NCBI GenBank assembly: GCA_937870605.1
Contig: CALMZW010000075.1
Span: 1-12,004, forward strand
DNA from: an uncultured Synergistaceae bacterium
GTDB taxonomy: Bacteria > Synergistota > Synergistia > Synergistales > Aminobacteriaceae
Length of the DNA stretch: 12,004 bases
Reading direction: 5' to 3'
Below are positions 1 to 6,724 of this stretch, piece by piece. A program made the translations under genes and the position numbers. Positions within the stretch are counted from its first letter, which is position 1. Each line of letters opens with the position of its first letter. The notes below the pieces were generated by a model. It did no database searches. It saw nothing but the letters and a program-made list of their open reading frames with translations, and was not told where the DNA came from.

Positions 1-70
1 CCATCGTCGAAAAGGTAACGATCATTATCGAGTTTTCAATTTTTTGGCAAACGGCCAGTATGTTTTTCAT
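1..70 (-). CDS. dctQ: TRAP transporter small permease DctQ, N-terminal fragment
   Basis: This is the start of a gene that leaves the window on the left. Only 23 codons are visible, reading MKNILAVCQKIENSIMIVTF and then STM. A ribosome binding site AAGGTGGG (minus strand, about 76-83) lies 5 bases before the ATG. A short amphipathic start running into a hydrophobic segment is typical of DctQ, the four-helix membrane subunit that pairs with DctM and takes ligand from the DctP binding protein. The identification rests mainly on position: it is the next gene after dctP on the same strand, in the usual P-Q-M order. DctM would be expected further left. What is visible is too short to prove the family by sequence alone. 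Confidence 0.7.
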   Translation of the reverse strand, partial: MKNILAVCQKIENSIMIVTFSTM

Positions 71-95
71 TCAAACCCACCTTATGAAAATTTTG

Positions 96-138
96 AAAGC
101 AACGGGAGGCGCCGGTCAATGATGCCCCCCGTTGCTTT
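96..138 (-). terminator. Strong hairpin between dctP and dctQ (attenuator or partial terminator)
   Basis: Arms 96-110 and 124-138 pair over 15 positions with one mismatch (core AAAGCAACGGG / CCCGTTGCTTT), around a 13-base loop. On the minus strand the stem is followed by TTTCAAAATTTT, a broken U tract. On the plus strand it is followed by TTTTT, so it could also act in that direction. It lies about 140 bases after the dctP stop and 25 bases before the dctQ start. The likely role is to stabilise the dctP message and reduce read-through, so that more binding protein than permease is made. The remaining part of the gap (139-278) shows only a small hairpin at 229-242 (GCAGT/ACTGC) and no open frame I would call a gene. 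Confidence 0.75.
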
Positions 139-278
139 TTGGGTTGAATATCGCTTCCGGAATTTGTGGAACAAAACAGTGTCCGAGTGATGCCGACGCG
201 TTCAGTACCGGCCTCCCGTGCGGGATTCGCAGTCGGAACTGCCGGAGAGACGGTTTCGGCGCGGGAGCGGCTTCTCCT

Positions 279-1277
279 CTACTTGACTGTGGCGAGAACC
301 TTGTCGACGGCCGCCTGCCACGCGGGATCGAACTTCCAGCCCTTTGCGGCCGCAGCCTTCTGATAGGCGGCCTTGAGCACGTTGTTGTCGATTTTGTGGA
401 AGACGACGCCCACGCCCTTCAGTTTGACCGTGGCTTCCTCGTTTGCATCGACGAGATACTGGCGCTCCGCGTCGCAGCCTCTCTTGACGGCGGCGAGGAA
501 GGGCTCCCGCAGGTCGGCCGGGATCTTGTTCCAGGCGTTATCCGACATGCAGAGGAGGATATAGACGAACGCGTGGTTCGTGTACGTGATGTTCTTGACG
601 ACTTCGTAGAAGCCGTTGTTCCAGCAGTTGGCGATCGCATTTTCGGCCGCGTTGATGGTGCCCTGCTGCAATGCGGTGAACTGTTCGCCGGCCGCCATCG
701 CGACGGGCATGGCGCCGAAGGCGCGGAACGCCGCCATGTGGTAGTTGTTCTGCATGGTGCGGATCTTGACGCCCTTGAAGTGTTCCATCTCGCTGATCGG
801 CTTTGCCGAGAAGACGTTGCGGAATCCGGACTCCATGTAGCCGACCACATGCAGGCCGAGTTTGTTGGCCTTCGCCTGGATCAGCTCGCCGATCGGGCCG
901 TCGACCGCGGCGTGTGCCTGTTTCGCGTTGTCCCAGAGGAATGCCTGGTCAAGTATGCTCATCTCGGGAATAAAGTTGGTCATGACGGAGTTGGCCGCCG
1001 TCGCGATGTCGATGTCGCCCGTCATTGCGAGTTCGACGGTGTCGCGTTCCCCGCCGAGCGTTCCGCCGGCGACGATCTTGATCTTGATCTTGCCGTTCGT
1101 CGCTGCCGCGACTTCTTCGGCGATCTTCGCCGCGCCTTTGTAGTACGGGGATGTCTCGGGATCGACCATGGCGAACTTGAAGGTGATTTCGTCCGCACAT
1201 TCCGCCGTCGTGCTTACGACCGTCGCCATACAAACCGCTGCCAGTGCAATAAGAAGCATCGTTGCCAGTTTCTTCAT
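279..1277 (-). CDS. dctP: TRAP transporter substrate-binding protein DctP
   Basis: A 332-residue periplasmic solute receptor of a tripartite ATP-independent transporter, the usual size for the family. It starts with a Sec signal peptide (MKK, then a hydrophobic stretch to about residue 23, cleavage probably at 25-28). The mature part follows the DctP pattern: a first lobe beginning ITFKFAMVDPETSPYYKGA, GGTLGGERDTVELAMTGDID near 71-90, GFRNVFSAKP at 151-160, and KIRTM at 171-175. The hinge-region motif is QQGTINAAENAIAN (204-217), followed by FYEVVKNITYTNH. R153 and R173 are candidates for the carboxylate-binding arginines of the family. The ATG has AAGGGGG 9 bases upstream. The dctQ start follows downstream, so this is not an orphan receptor. 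The ligand is unknown; with a ManD-type dehydratase just upstream, a uronate or aldonate is a reasonable guess. Confidence 0.95.
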   Translation of the reverse strand: MKKLATMLLIALAAVCMATVVSTTAECADEITFKFAMVDPETSPYYKGAAKIAEEVAAATNGKIKIKIVAGGTLGGERDTVELAMTGDIDIATAANSVMTNFIPEMSILDQAFLWDNAKQAHAAVDGPIGELIQAKANKLGLHVVGYMESGFRNVFSAKPISEMEHFKGVKIRTMQNNYHMAAFRAFGAMPVAMAAGEQFTALQQGTINAAENAIANCWNNGFYEVVKNITYTNHAFVYILLCMSDNAWNKIPADLREPFLAAVKRGCDAERQYLVDANEEATVKLKGVGVVFHKIDNNVLKAAYQKAAAAKGWKFDPAWQAAVDKVLATVK

Positions 1278-1329
1278 CCTCTGTTTCCCCCTTTATTTTT
1301 GTATTTGCCGCCGTATTCGGAACGCCTCA

Positions 1330-1338
1330 AGTATACCA
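1330..1338 (-). promoter_or_regulatory. Extended -10 promoter with overlapping GTATAC palindrome, upstream of dctP
   Basis: In the 78-base gap before dctP the minus strand reads TGGTATACT: an extended -10 (TG, one base, TATACT) about 53 bases before the ATG. No good -35 is present at the expected distance, which extended -10 promoters tolerate. The same bases contain the palindrome GTATAC. Sites of the TGGTATACCA type are bound by FadR-subfamily GntR regulators, including the hexuronate regulators UxuR/ExuR. Here the right half is imperfect (TT instead of CCA). If real, it would give dctPQM its own regulated promoter inside the operon. Confidence 0.35.
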
Positions 1339-1355
1339 CTGTATCGAACATCGTT

Positions 1356-2597
1356 TCATGGAGCGACGAGCGTTCCGTCAGCGCCGCGCGTCTGCGTCCA
1401 GCGGACGACCGGTTTGCCGCACGGGTATCGTGCGGCCTCTTTCTCGTTGAAACCGACGCCCAGTCCGGGAGTGTCGTTGGGATAGACGTATCCCTTCCTG
1501 AAAACCGGCATGCCCGGGAACACATCCAGCAACGCATCTTTGGGGCCGCTGAGATCCTGGATGACAGAGTTGGGCGGTTCGGTTCCGGACCATTCCTGTA
1601 TTCCGAAGTTGTGCGCGGCAAGGTCGAGGTGAATGTTCGCCGCATGGGCGAAGGGCGACATGTCTCCCGGCCCGTGCCATGCCGTCCGAACGCCGAACTG
1701 CTCGGCGAAGATCTGGAGCTTTCGGGCGGGCGTGATGCCTCCGATCTGCGTCATGTGCACGCGGATGTAGTCGATCAGACGCTCGGCGATCAGCGACCTC
1801 CATTCCGCCGGGTTGTTGAAAAGCTCTCCGTACGCCAGGGGCGTGGTCGTCAGTCGCCGCAGGCGGCGCAGCCAGTCGATCTGTTCCAGCGGAAGGGCGT
1901 CTTCAAGGAAGAACAGCCGGAACGGTTCCATCTCCTTCGCGAATGTGACGGCATCGACCGGGGCCAGTCGTTCGTGGACGTCATGGCAGAGTCCGATGTC
2001 GAAACCGAACCTGCTGCGGATTTCCCCGAAAAGTTTGAGCGTGTCGCGCATGTAGGACCGGGAATCAAGGTATGCGCCGTCCGGCGAACCATCGGGGGCG
2101 GTTGACGGCGCTGTTCCGTAGGTTCCGCCGTAGCCGCCGCATTGGCATCGTATGGTCGAGATGCCCTGTTCCCTGAATTTTCGTATGTTGTCGCAGATTT
2201 CGTCCGCGTCGCGACCGTCCGCGTGACGATACACGGGGACGCCTTCCCGGTGCTTGCCGCCGAAAAGCTGATAGAGCGGCATGCCGGCCATCTTGCCCTT
2301 GATGTCCCACAGCGCCGTATCGATGCCGGCAAGGGCGTTGTTTTCAATGGGGCCGTTGCGCCAGTAGGCGTTATGATGAACGAGATGCCAGATCTGCTCG
2401 ACGGCGCTCACGTCCCGGCCGCGGAGCAGCGGGAGGAGGTATTCTTCGATCACGTGCCGGACGCTTTCATGCCGGTAGGCGAACGTGGCGCAACCGAAAC
2501 CGAACAGTCCGGGTTCGGACGTCACCAGTTTGACGACGGTAAGGTTAATGCCTTCCGGGGCCGTTTCGTAGACGTTGATGTCTTCAATCCGCACCAA
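1356..2597 (-). CDS. manD: ManD/RspA-family sugar acid dehydratase (enolase superfamily)
   Basis: A 413-residue enolase-superfamily protein of the D-mannonate dehydratase subgroup, which removes water from mannonate (some members gluconate) to give 2-keto-3-deoxygluconate. The N-terminal capping domain runs to about 115 and a TIM barrel follows. Metal ligands fit the family: D206 with H208 in CHDVHERL, E232 in FFLEDA, E258 in AYGELFNN. H308 in WHGPGDMSP is the expected catalytic base region, and E335 is in FGIQEW. ALWDIKGKMAGMPLYQLFGG (95-114) is also characteristic. I chose the TTG start at 2597 because GGAGGTG lies 8 bases before it. The ATG at 2630 is upstream of that ribosome site and would read through it; GTG at 2594 is an alternative. 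Some ManD homologues have very low activity, so the substrate needs testing. It lies 61 bases after pfp with no terminator between, so it is probably cotranscribed. Confidence 0.88.
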   Translation of the reverse strand: MVRIEDINVYETAPEGINLTVVKLVTSEPGLFGFGCATFAYRHESVRHVIEEYLLPLLRGRDVSAVEQIWHLVHHNAYWRNGPIENNALAGIDTALWDIKGKMAGMPLYQLFGGKHREGVPVYRHADGRDADEICDNIRKFREQGISTIRCQCGGYGGTYGTAPSTAPDGSPDGAYLDSRSYMRDTLKLFGEIRSRFGFDIGLCHDVHERLAPVDAVTFAKEMEPFRLFFLEDALPLEQIDWLRRLRRLTTTPLAYGELFNNPAEWRSLIAERLIDYIRVHMTQIGGITPARKLQIFAEQFGVRTAWHGPGDMSPFAHAANIHLDLAAHNFGIQEWSGTEPPNSVIQDLSGPKDALLDVFPGMPVFRKGYVYPNDTPGLGVGFNEKEAARYPCGKPVVRWTQTRGADGTLVAP

Positions 2598-2658
2598 GAC
2601 GCGAACACCTCCAGGATAGAACCGGACCAAAGGGCTATGTCATATCGGTAATGAGACG

Positions 2659-3927
2659 CTAGTACTGCGTCACGTACTCGAATCTCCTGCGGAATTCGTC
2701 GGGAGACAGTTTCGCCGCGACGGCGAGTTTTTCGAATTCGATTCCGGGTTCGAAGTCCTGTTTTTCGAGCCGGATCATGTATTCCCGCGCGATCCGGTAT
2801 TGAATGGACTCCGTGTTGACCATCCGGATCCGCGTCTTTCCCGTGAGCGGGTCGATGATGTCGTGGAAGGGAACGGGAACGATCCGGTCGTTCTGGATCG
2901 TGATCATGGCGTTCGTCCCGCCGTTGCGCAGAAATTCCATCGCCGCGAAGCCGAGGTTCCGCGTGTATTCGATGTCGAAGGCGTTGGGCGGCGCGCACCG
3001 GATTTCGTAGCCCACGTCCTTGTGATTGATCGTCATGTCGATTCCGAGCGTCGACAGGCTCGCGATCGTCTCGCGCTTGAGCACTTCGGAGAAGTTGATC
3101 TCCGCGTAGCGGATGTGTCCGTGGTCGTCGTACAGGACGCAGTCCGATTCTTCGAGGTCTTCCGGCTTGATTTTTTCGATCAGCCCCTCGGCGATGACGG
3201 CCACGCCGTAGTTCCGTCCGGAGGCCAGCCGCTTGATGATCGCCCCGGTGATGATGTCCACCAGAAGCGACATCCGGATCTTCTTTTCCGCCGCGAGTTC
3301 CTCGGGGATGAGGGTCAGCGTGGCGCCGGCGCTCTTCCCGATGCCGAGGGCGAGGTGTCCGGCGACGCGGCCCATCGCCACGACGAAGTACCAGCGCCCG
3401 GTCGTCTTCGCGTCGGTCATGAGGTTCGAGACGATCTGCGTCCCGAGCGAGCGGGCCGTCTCGAAGCCGAAGGTCGGCGTTCCCTCGGGCAGCGGGAGGT
3501 CGTTGTCGATGGTCTTGGGCACGTGGACGAAGCTGATGGTCAGCCCCATGTTGTTCTTTGCGTAGTCCGCCACGCGCGACGCGGCGTAGGCCGTGTCGTC
3601 GCCGCCGATGGTGACGAGGTGGGTGACGCCGAGGCCGATGAGGGTGTCCACGACGTTTTTCATGGTTTCGTCGCTTTTGGTCGGGTTGAATCGCGACGTC
3701 CGCAGGATGCTGCCCCCGTCGGAATGGATCCGGGTGACCTTGTCGATGGTGAGAGGAACGACGTTCTTGTCGCCCTTTCCCAGCCGGGAAAAGCCGTCGT
3801 ACACGCCGTAGACATCCCAGCCGGAGTTTCTGGCTTCGATGGTCACGGAGCTGATGACGCTGTTGATGCCCGGTGCGGGACCTCCTCCGCAGACGATGGC
3901 GAGGGTGTTCCGGGTCGGGTCGCTCAT
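2659..3927 (-). CDS. pfp: Pyrophosphate-dependent 6-phosphofructokinase
   Basis: A 422-residue PFKA-superfamily enzyme of the cytoplasm that interconverts fructose 6-phosphate and fructose 1,6-bisphosphate. The N-terminus has the nucleotide/phosphate loop IVCGGGPAPGINSVI (11-25). Two positions separate donor types: GGDD at 98-101, where ATP enzymes have GGDG, and PKTIDND at 127-133, where ATP enzymes have PGTIDND. D101 and K128 both point to pyrophosphate as phosphoryl donor, which makes the reaction reversible. D131 is the expected catalytic base and MGR at 175-177 binds the sugar phosphate. The ATG at 3927 has AAAGGAGG 10 bases upstream. The stop codon of the preceding gene runs directly into this ribosome site (TAAAAAAAGGAGG), so the two are probably translationally coupled. 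Its partner on the other side is the ManD-type dehydratase. The assignment to PPi is from signature residues only. Confidence 0.93.
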   Translation of the reverse strand: MSDPTRNTLAIVCGGGPAPGINSVISSVTIEARNSGWDVYGVYDGFSRLGKGDKNVVPLTIDKVTRIHSDGGSILRTSRFNPTKSDETMKNVVDTLIGLGVTHLVTIGGDDTAYAASRVADYAKNNMGLTISFVHVPKTIDNDLPLPEGTPTFGFETARSLGTQIVSNLMTDAKTTGRWYFVVAMGRVAGHLALGIGKSAGATLTLIPEELAAEKKIRMSLLVDIITGAIIKRLASGRNYGVAVIAEGLIEKIKPEDLEESDCVLYDDHGHIRYAEINFSEVLKRETIASLSTLGIDMTINHKDVGYEIRCAPPNAFDIEYTRNLGFAAMEFLRNGGTNAMITIQNDRIVPVPFHDIIDPLTGKTRIRMVNTESIQYRIAREYMIRLEKQDFEPGIEFEKLAVAAKLSPDEFRRRFEYVTQY

Positions 3928-3947
3928 TGCGGATCCGCCTCCTTTTT

Positions 3948-6527
3948 TTACCTCGGGATCAGCGTGGAGACCATGACGTTCGCCTCGTGGCCGCCGTCGT
4001 CGCTGCGGGCTGTGATGACGGAGTACATCCCGGGCTGTCCATTGAACGTCACGACGCCGTCGCCGTCGACCGGGAAGTTCGTCGGATCGATGGATTTCCA
4101 GGAGACCTTTTTGTTCGTCGCGTTGTCGGGATCGAACCGGAGACTGTTGAACAGGTTGAGTTTGAATCCCTTCGGTAGCATGATCTTTGGCGTGTCGAAC
4201 GAGATGCCCTTGACGGGCACGGGCGTCACGGCCTTCTTGAAGTCGTCGTAGTCGTAGATGAAGACCATGAGTTCGTTGTAGTCGTCGCTGCTGTACCCGT
4301 AGTTCTGCCGGTTCAGGAAGTGCGTGCAGACGACGAAGTCCTTCCCGAGTTCCTGGTACATCACGTCGTTGGCGCCGTTCGGGTATGTCGGCGGAAACTG
4401 GGGGTAGGTGACGACGGGAATGAAGTCGCCCGGCCCGACGAAGAAGGCGGAGACGTAGTTCTGGTCCTTCTTGTTCTGGATCTTGTTCTCGGTGTTGACG
4501 GCTTCCTTGATGTTCTTGATCATGTGCCGCAGAGTCTTCGGGATCTTCGCGAGCGCTTCCTCGTCTCCCTCGGCCGCCTCGGCGACGTCGACGAGGATCT
4601 TGCGGTAGTCGTTGACGACATTGAAGACTTCCCAGATGAATTTGATCCGGTCGATGAGGCTGGCGTTGTTTCCGACGTACGTATAGAGGCCGTACTGCTT
4701 TTTGTCCGACGCGTACCCGGGCATGTTGATCGGGATCATGGCGATTTCGCCGTGCGTGGTGTGAAGCCACCGGATTTCGTACTGGACGCTCTGGAGGCTC
4801 TCCGCGTCGTTTTGCTGCGCGGGGTGCAGGGTCCACGTCTGCGTCGGGTCGTTAAGCGTGTGCGATCCGTCGACGCCGGCCGGAAGGACGGCGAGGTCGT
4901 CCTGCGAATAGTCGAGCGGAAGGACGGTCACGGGTTTCGAGGACATGTTCGTGACGTTGACGATGATTCGGTCGTCGTGAAGATCGCGGTGCATGAGCAT
5001 GGCGCGGAAGTTGACCGTGCCCATCGCCCAGGCCGGAAGCGGGGCGAGCGCCGTCAGAAGAATCGCCGCGGCGAGCGCTGCGCCGGGTCCGCTGCGTTTT
5101 TTCCTGCGGAAGACCAGCAACGCGGGCAGCGCGGCGAGGACGGCGGCGAATCCGGCCCCGGCGTCGCATCCGCCGCCGCTTCCTGTATCCTCGCGGCCCA
5201 CGCGTGCGGCCCAGAGATCCCAGAGGCCGTGGTTGTCGGCCATCGATCCGTTCGTCGAGGCGGTCGTCCCGAGGACGAGGCACCCGCCGGCGACGGGCTG
5301 GAGCGAGACCGGCGCGTCCATCGCGTTGCCGCCGAAGCAGCGGACGAGGGTGGGTTCGAAGTCTTCCGACGCGATTTCGGCGAGGAAGATGTCGCGTTCG
5401 TTGCGGCCGCCGGTTCCCGCGAGGTCTCCGTCTTCGGAGCCCGTGCCGCCGAGAAGCACCCAGCCGGTTTCGGCGTTGACGATCGCCGCGCCGTAGTCGT
5501 CCCCCGACCCTCCGATGCACCGGGATGCGAGGATGTCGCCTGAGCCGGATATCCGGAGGACCCAGGCGTCGGAGAATGTGACGGCGCCCGGCGCGTGGAC
5601 GCCGCTCACGTCGCCGTCGTTCGAGTTCGTGACGCCGGTGACGATAAAGCCGTTTCCGTCCGCGCGCGCCGATGCGAAGGCGTCGCGCTCCGTTCCGCCG
5701 CAGCACCGCGACCACAGGATGGAGCCGTTCGTCTCGGAGATGGCCGTGAGCCATCCGTCCGTCTGCTGCGCGCCGCCCTCGTGAAGTCCGGAGACGTCGC
5801 CGTCCGTCGAGTTCGTCGATCCGACGAGGAGCCACGCGCCGCCCTCCGGGTAGGCCGTGACGCCGGAGAGCAGGTCGAATCCGCCGCCTCCGTAGCACCG
5901 GCTCCAGAGGATCGCGCCTTCGGCGTCGAGCTTGCAGACGAAGATGTCGTCCTCGCCGCGATGTCCCGAAACCGTTCCGTTCGGAGAGCGCGTCACGCCG
6001 AAGACGAGAACGCCGCCGTCGGCCGTTTCGCGGACGGCGACGCCCTGGTCGGACGCGCTTCCGCCGAGGCATGCGCTCCAGAGGATGTCGCCGTCGGGAT
6101 CGAGCCGGGCGACCCAGATGTCGTCGTTCCCGTGTTTGCCGGTGATGTCGCCGTCGACGGAGTTCGTCGTTCCGGCGACGATGAAGCCGCCGGACGCGGC
6201 GGCCTGGACATCCGCGCCGGTATCGGAGCCGGATCCGCCGTAGCACCGGCTCCAGAGGATCGCGCCCGAGTCGTCCCGCCGAACGACCCAGATGTCGTGC
6301 CCTCCGTGGTTTCCGGATACGTCGCCGTTGGCGGAGCGCGTCGCGCCGACGATGACGGAGCCTCCTCCGGCCTCGCCGGACGGAACCGCGCGTATGCGCG
6401 AGCCGTAGTCTCCGGCGCTTCCTCCGAGACACGCCGCGTCGACGAGCGTGAACGCGGGCGCGCATGCGGGGAAGAGCAGCAGGGAAAGAGCGACTGCCGA
6501 AAGAAGGTGTTTCCGCAAAGACGTCAT
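3948..6527 (-). CDS. Secreted protein: seven-fold beta-propeller, internal Synergist-CTERM, second module with Big2-like domain
   Basis: An 859-residue exported protein of unknown function. Residues 1-25 are a signal peptide (MTSLRKHLLSAVALSLLLF, cleaved near APA). Residues 31-443 hold seven repeats of about 60 residues of the type ILWSRCYGGSGSD..GGFIVAGTTNS.DGDVSG.HG..DIW, probably a seven-bladed beta-propeller. Residues 449-478 are a Synergist-CTERM-like signal: GGGCDAG, a hydrophobic stretch, then FRRKKR. That signal normally ends a protein. Here the frame continues into a second hydrophobic segment ending LAPLPAWA (482-501), which resembles a signal peptide. A module of about 270 residues that I do not recognise follows, then a Big2-like Ig domain at 771-859 (NATNKKVSWKSIDP, GDGVVTFNGQPGMYSVITA). 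I chose the ATG at 6527 because GAGGGA lies just upstream and the signal peptide starts there; the frame is open to 6602. It may be a fusion of two genes. It is cotranscribed with pfp, an odd partner. Confidence 0.85.
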   Translation of the reverse strand: MTSLRKHLLSAVALSLLLFPACAPAFTLVDAACLGGSAGDYGSRIRAVPSGEAGGGSVIVGATRSANGDVSGNHGGHDIWVVRRDDSGAILWSRCYGGSGSDTGADVQAAASGGFIVAGTTNSVDGDITGKHGNDDIWVARLDPDGDILWSACLGGSASDQGVAVRETADGGVLVFGVTRSPNGTVSGHRGEDDIFVCKLDAEGAILWSRCYGGGGFDLLSGVTAYPEGGAWLLVGSTNSTDGDVSGLHEGGAQQTDGWLTAISETNGSILWSRCCGGTERDAFASARADGNGFIVTGVTNSNDGDVSGVHAPGAVTFSDAWVLRISGSGDILASRCIGGSGDDYGAAIVNAETGWVLLGGTGSEDGDLAGTGGRNERDIFLAEIASEDFEPTLVRCFGGNAMDAPVSLQPVAGGCLVLGTTASTNGSMADNHGLWDLWAARVGREDTGSGGGCDAGAGFAAVLAALPALLVFRRKKRSGPGAALAAAILLTALAPLPAWAMGTVNFRAMLMHRDLHDDRIIVNVTNMSSKPVTVLPLDYSQDDLAVLPAGVDGSHTLNDPTQTWTLHPAQQNDAESLQSVQYEIRWLHTTHGEIAMIPINMPGYASDKKQYGLYTYVGNNASLIDRIKFIWEVFNVVNDYRKILVDVAEAAEGDEEALAKIPKTLRHMIKNIKEAVNTENKIQNKKDQNYVSAFFVGPGDFIPVVTYPQFPPTYPNGANDVMYQELGKDFVVCTHFLNRQNYGYSSDDYNELMVFIYDYDDFKKAVTPVPVKGISFDTPKIMLPKGFKLNLFNSLRFDPDNATNKKVSWKSIDPTNFPVDGDGVVTFNGQPGMYSVITARSDDGGHEANVMVSTLIPR
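5199..6437 (-). repeat. Seven coding repeats of a predicted beta-propeller
   Basis: Seven imperfect protein repeats lie within the large secreted protein. Each is marked by a Cys followed after one residue by GG, with the cysteines at residues 33, 95, 153, 211, 275, 337 and 397, so the period is 58-64 residues. Each repeat has a loop of the form D/N-G-D-V-S-G-x-H followed by D-I/A-W/F (for example NGDVSGNHGGHDIW and DGDITGKHGNDDIW). The last two loops are the most degenerate. Seven copies of this length match a closed seven-bladed propeller. The acidic loops could bind a metal ion, but that is inference. Confidence 0.8.
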
Positions 6528-6573
6528 GTGTGGTTCCCTCGCTTTCTTCGTCTTGTGGGTGACAGATGATGAG

Positions 6574-6602
6574 AGTGTAGCAACTCGTCCGTTCCGTTTC
6601 AA
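6574..6602 (-). promoter_or_regulatory. Sigma70-type promoter of the propeller-pfp-manD-dctP unit
   Basis: On the minus strand TTGAAA (6597-6602) and TACACT (6574-6579) are separated by exactly 17 bases. These match the -35 and -10 consensus at four or five of six positions each. The start of transcription would fall near 6567, giving a leader of about 40 bases before the ATG at 6527, with GAGGGA as ribosome site. It lies just downstream of the terminator of the preceding gene, where a new unit is expected to begin. Confidence 0.7.
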
Positions 6603-6615
6603 GAAGTCTCAAGAA
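6599..6615 (-). promoter_or_regulatory. Direct repeat TTCTTGA x2, 10 bases apart, overlapping the -35
   Basis: The minus strand reads TTCTTGA GAC TTCTTGA, two identical 7-base copies exactly one helical turn apart. The copy nearer the gene overlaps the -35 box. This spacing is what a dimeric activator or response regulator binding one face of DNA would use. It could also be chance in a short AT-rich stretch. Confidence 0.35.
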
Positions 6616-6625
6616 TATTGTGACC

Positions 6626-6642
6626 TGACGGCGAGGCCGTCA
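6626..6642 (-). promoter_or_regulatory. Perfect 7-bp hairpin/palindrome TGACGGC-GAG-GCCGTCA
   Basis: A perfect inverted repeat with a 3-base centre lies 24 bases upstream of the -35 box and 24 bases past the larger terminator hairpin. No U tract follows it on the minus strand. It may be a second, weak part of the terminator or an operator for the promoter next to it; the sequence does not decide. Confidence 0.4.
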
Positions 6643-6665
6643 TGCCGTGACGACGCCCGGAAACA

Positions 6666-6703
6666 CGGAGGGCGGTCCCCCCAACGGCGGGAACCGCCCT
6701 CCG
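6666..6703 (-). terminator. Terminator hairpin after the 185-residue secreted protein
   Basis: Arms 6666-6676 and 6693-6703 (CGGAGGGCGGT / ACCGCCCTCCG) form an 11-bp GC-rich stem, with a possible inner CCC/GGG extension. It begins 22 bases after the stop codon at 6725. On the minus strand TGTTTCC follows, a poor U tract, so termination may need Rho or be incomplete. It separates the two transcription units. Confidence 0.7.
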
Positions 6704-6724
6704 AAACATCGGATCGGGATCGCG

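Noticed and set aside
96..138. Hairpin read as the end of the operon, leaving DctP as an orphan receptor
   Set aside because: A ribosome site and an ATG with a DctQ-like start lie just beyond it at 70, so the TRAP operon continues out of the window.
132..2105. Plus-strand open frame of 657 codons opposite dctP and manD
   Set aside because: It covers two well-supported genes on the other strand and the gap between them, and its product has no coherent domain or export signal.
3928..4836. Extension of the pfp frame upstream to 4836
   Set aside because: The added part is Arg-rich out-of-frame sequence of the Big2-containing gene; the ATG at 3927 has its own strong ribosome site and the family N-terminus.
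5199..6437. Regular repeats considered as a CRISPR or DNA tandem array
   Set aside because: The period is about 174-192 bases, the copies diverge at the DNA level and keep one open frame; they are protein repeats.
6462..6471. Possible lipobox (LLFPAC) in the signal peptide of the large secreted protein
   Set aside because: The residues before Cys (F-P-A) do not match the usual L-A/S-G/A pattern, and an APA signal peptidase I site follows directly.
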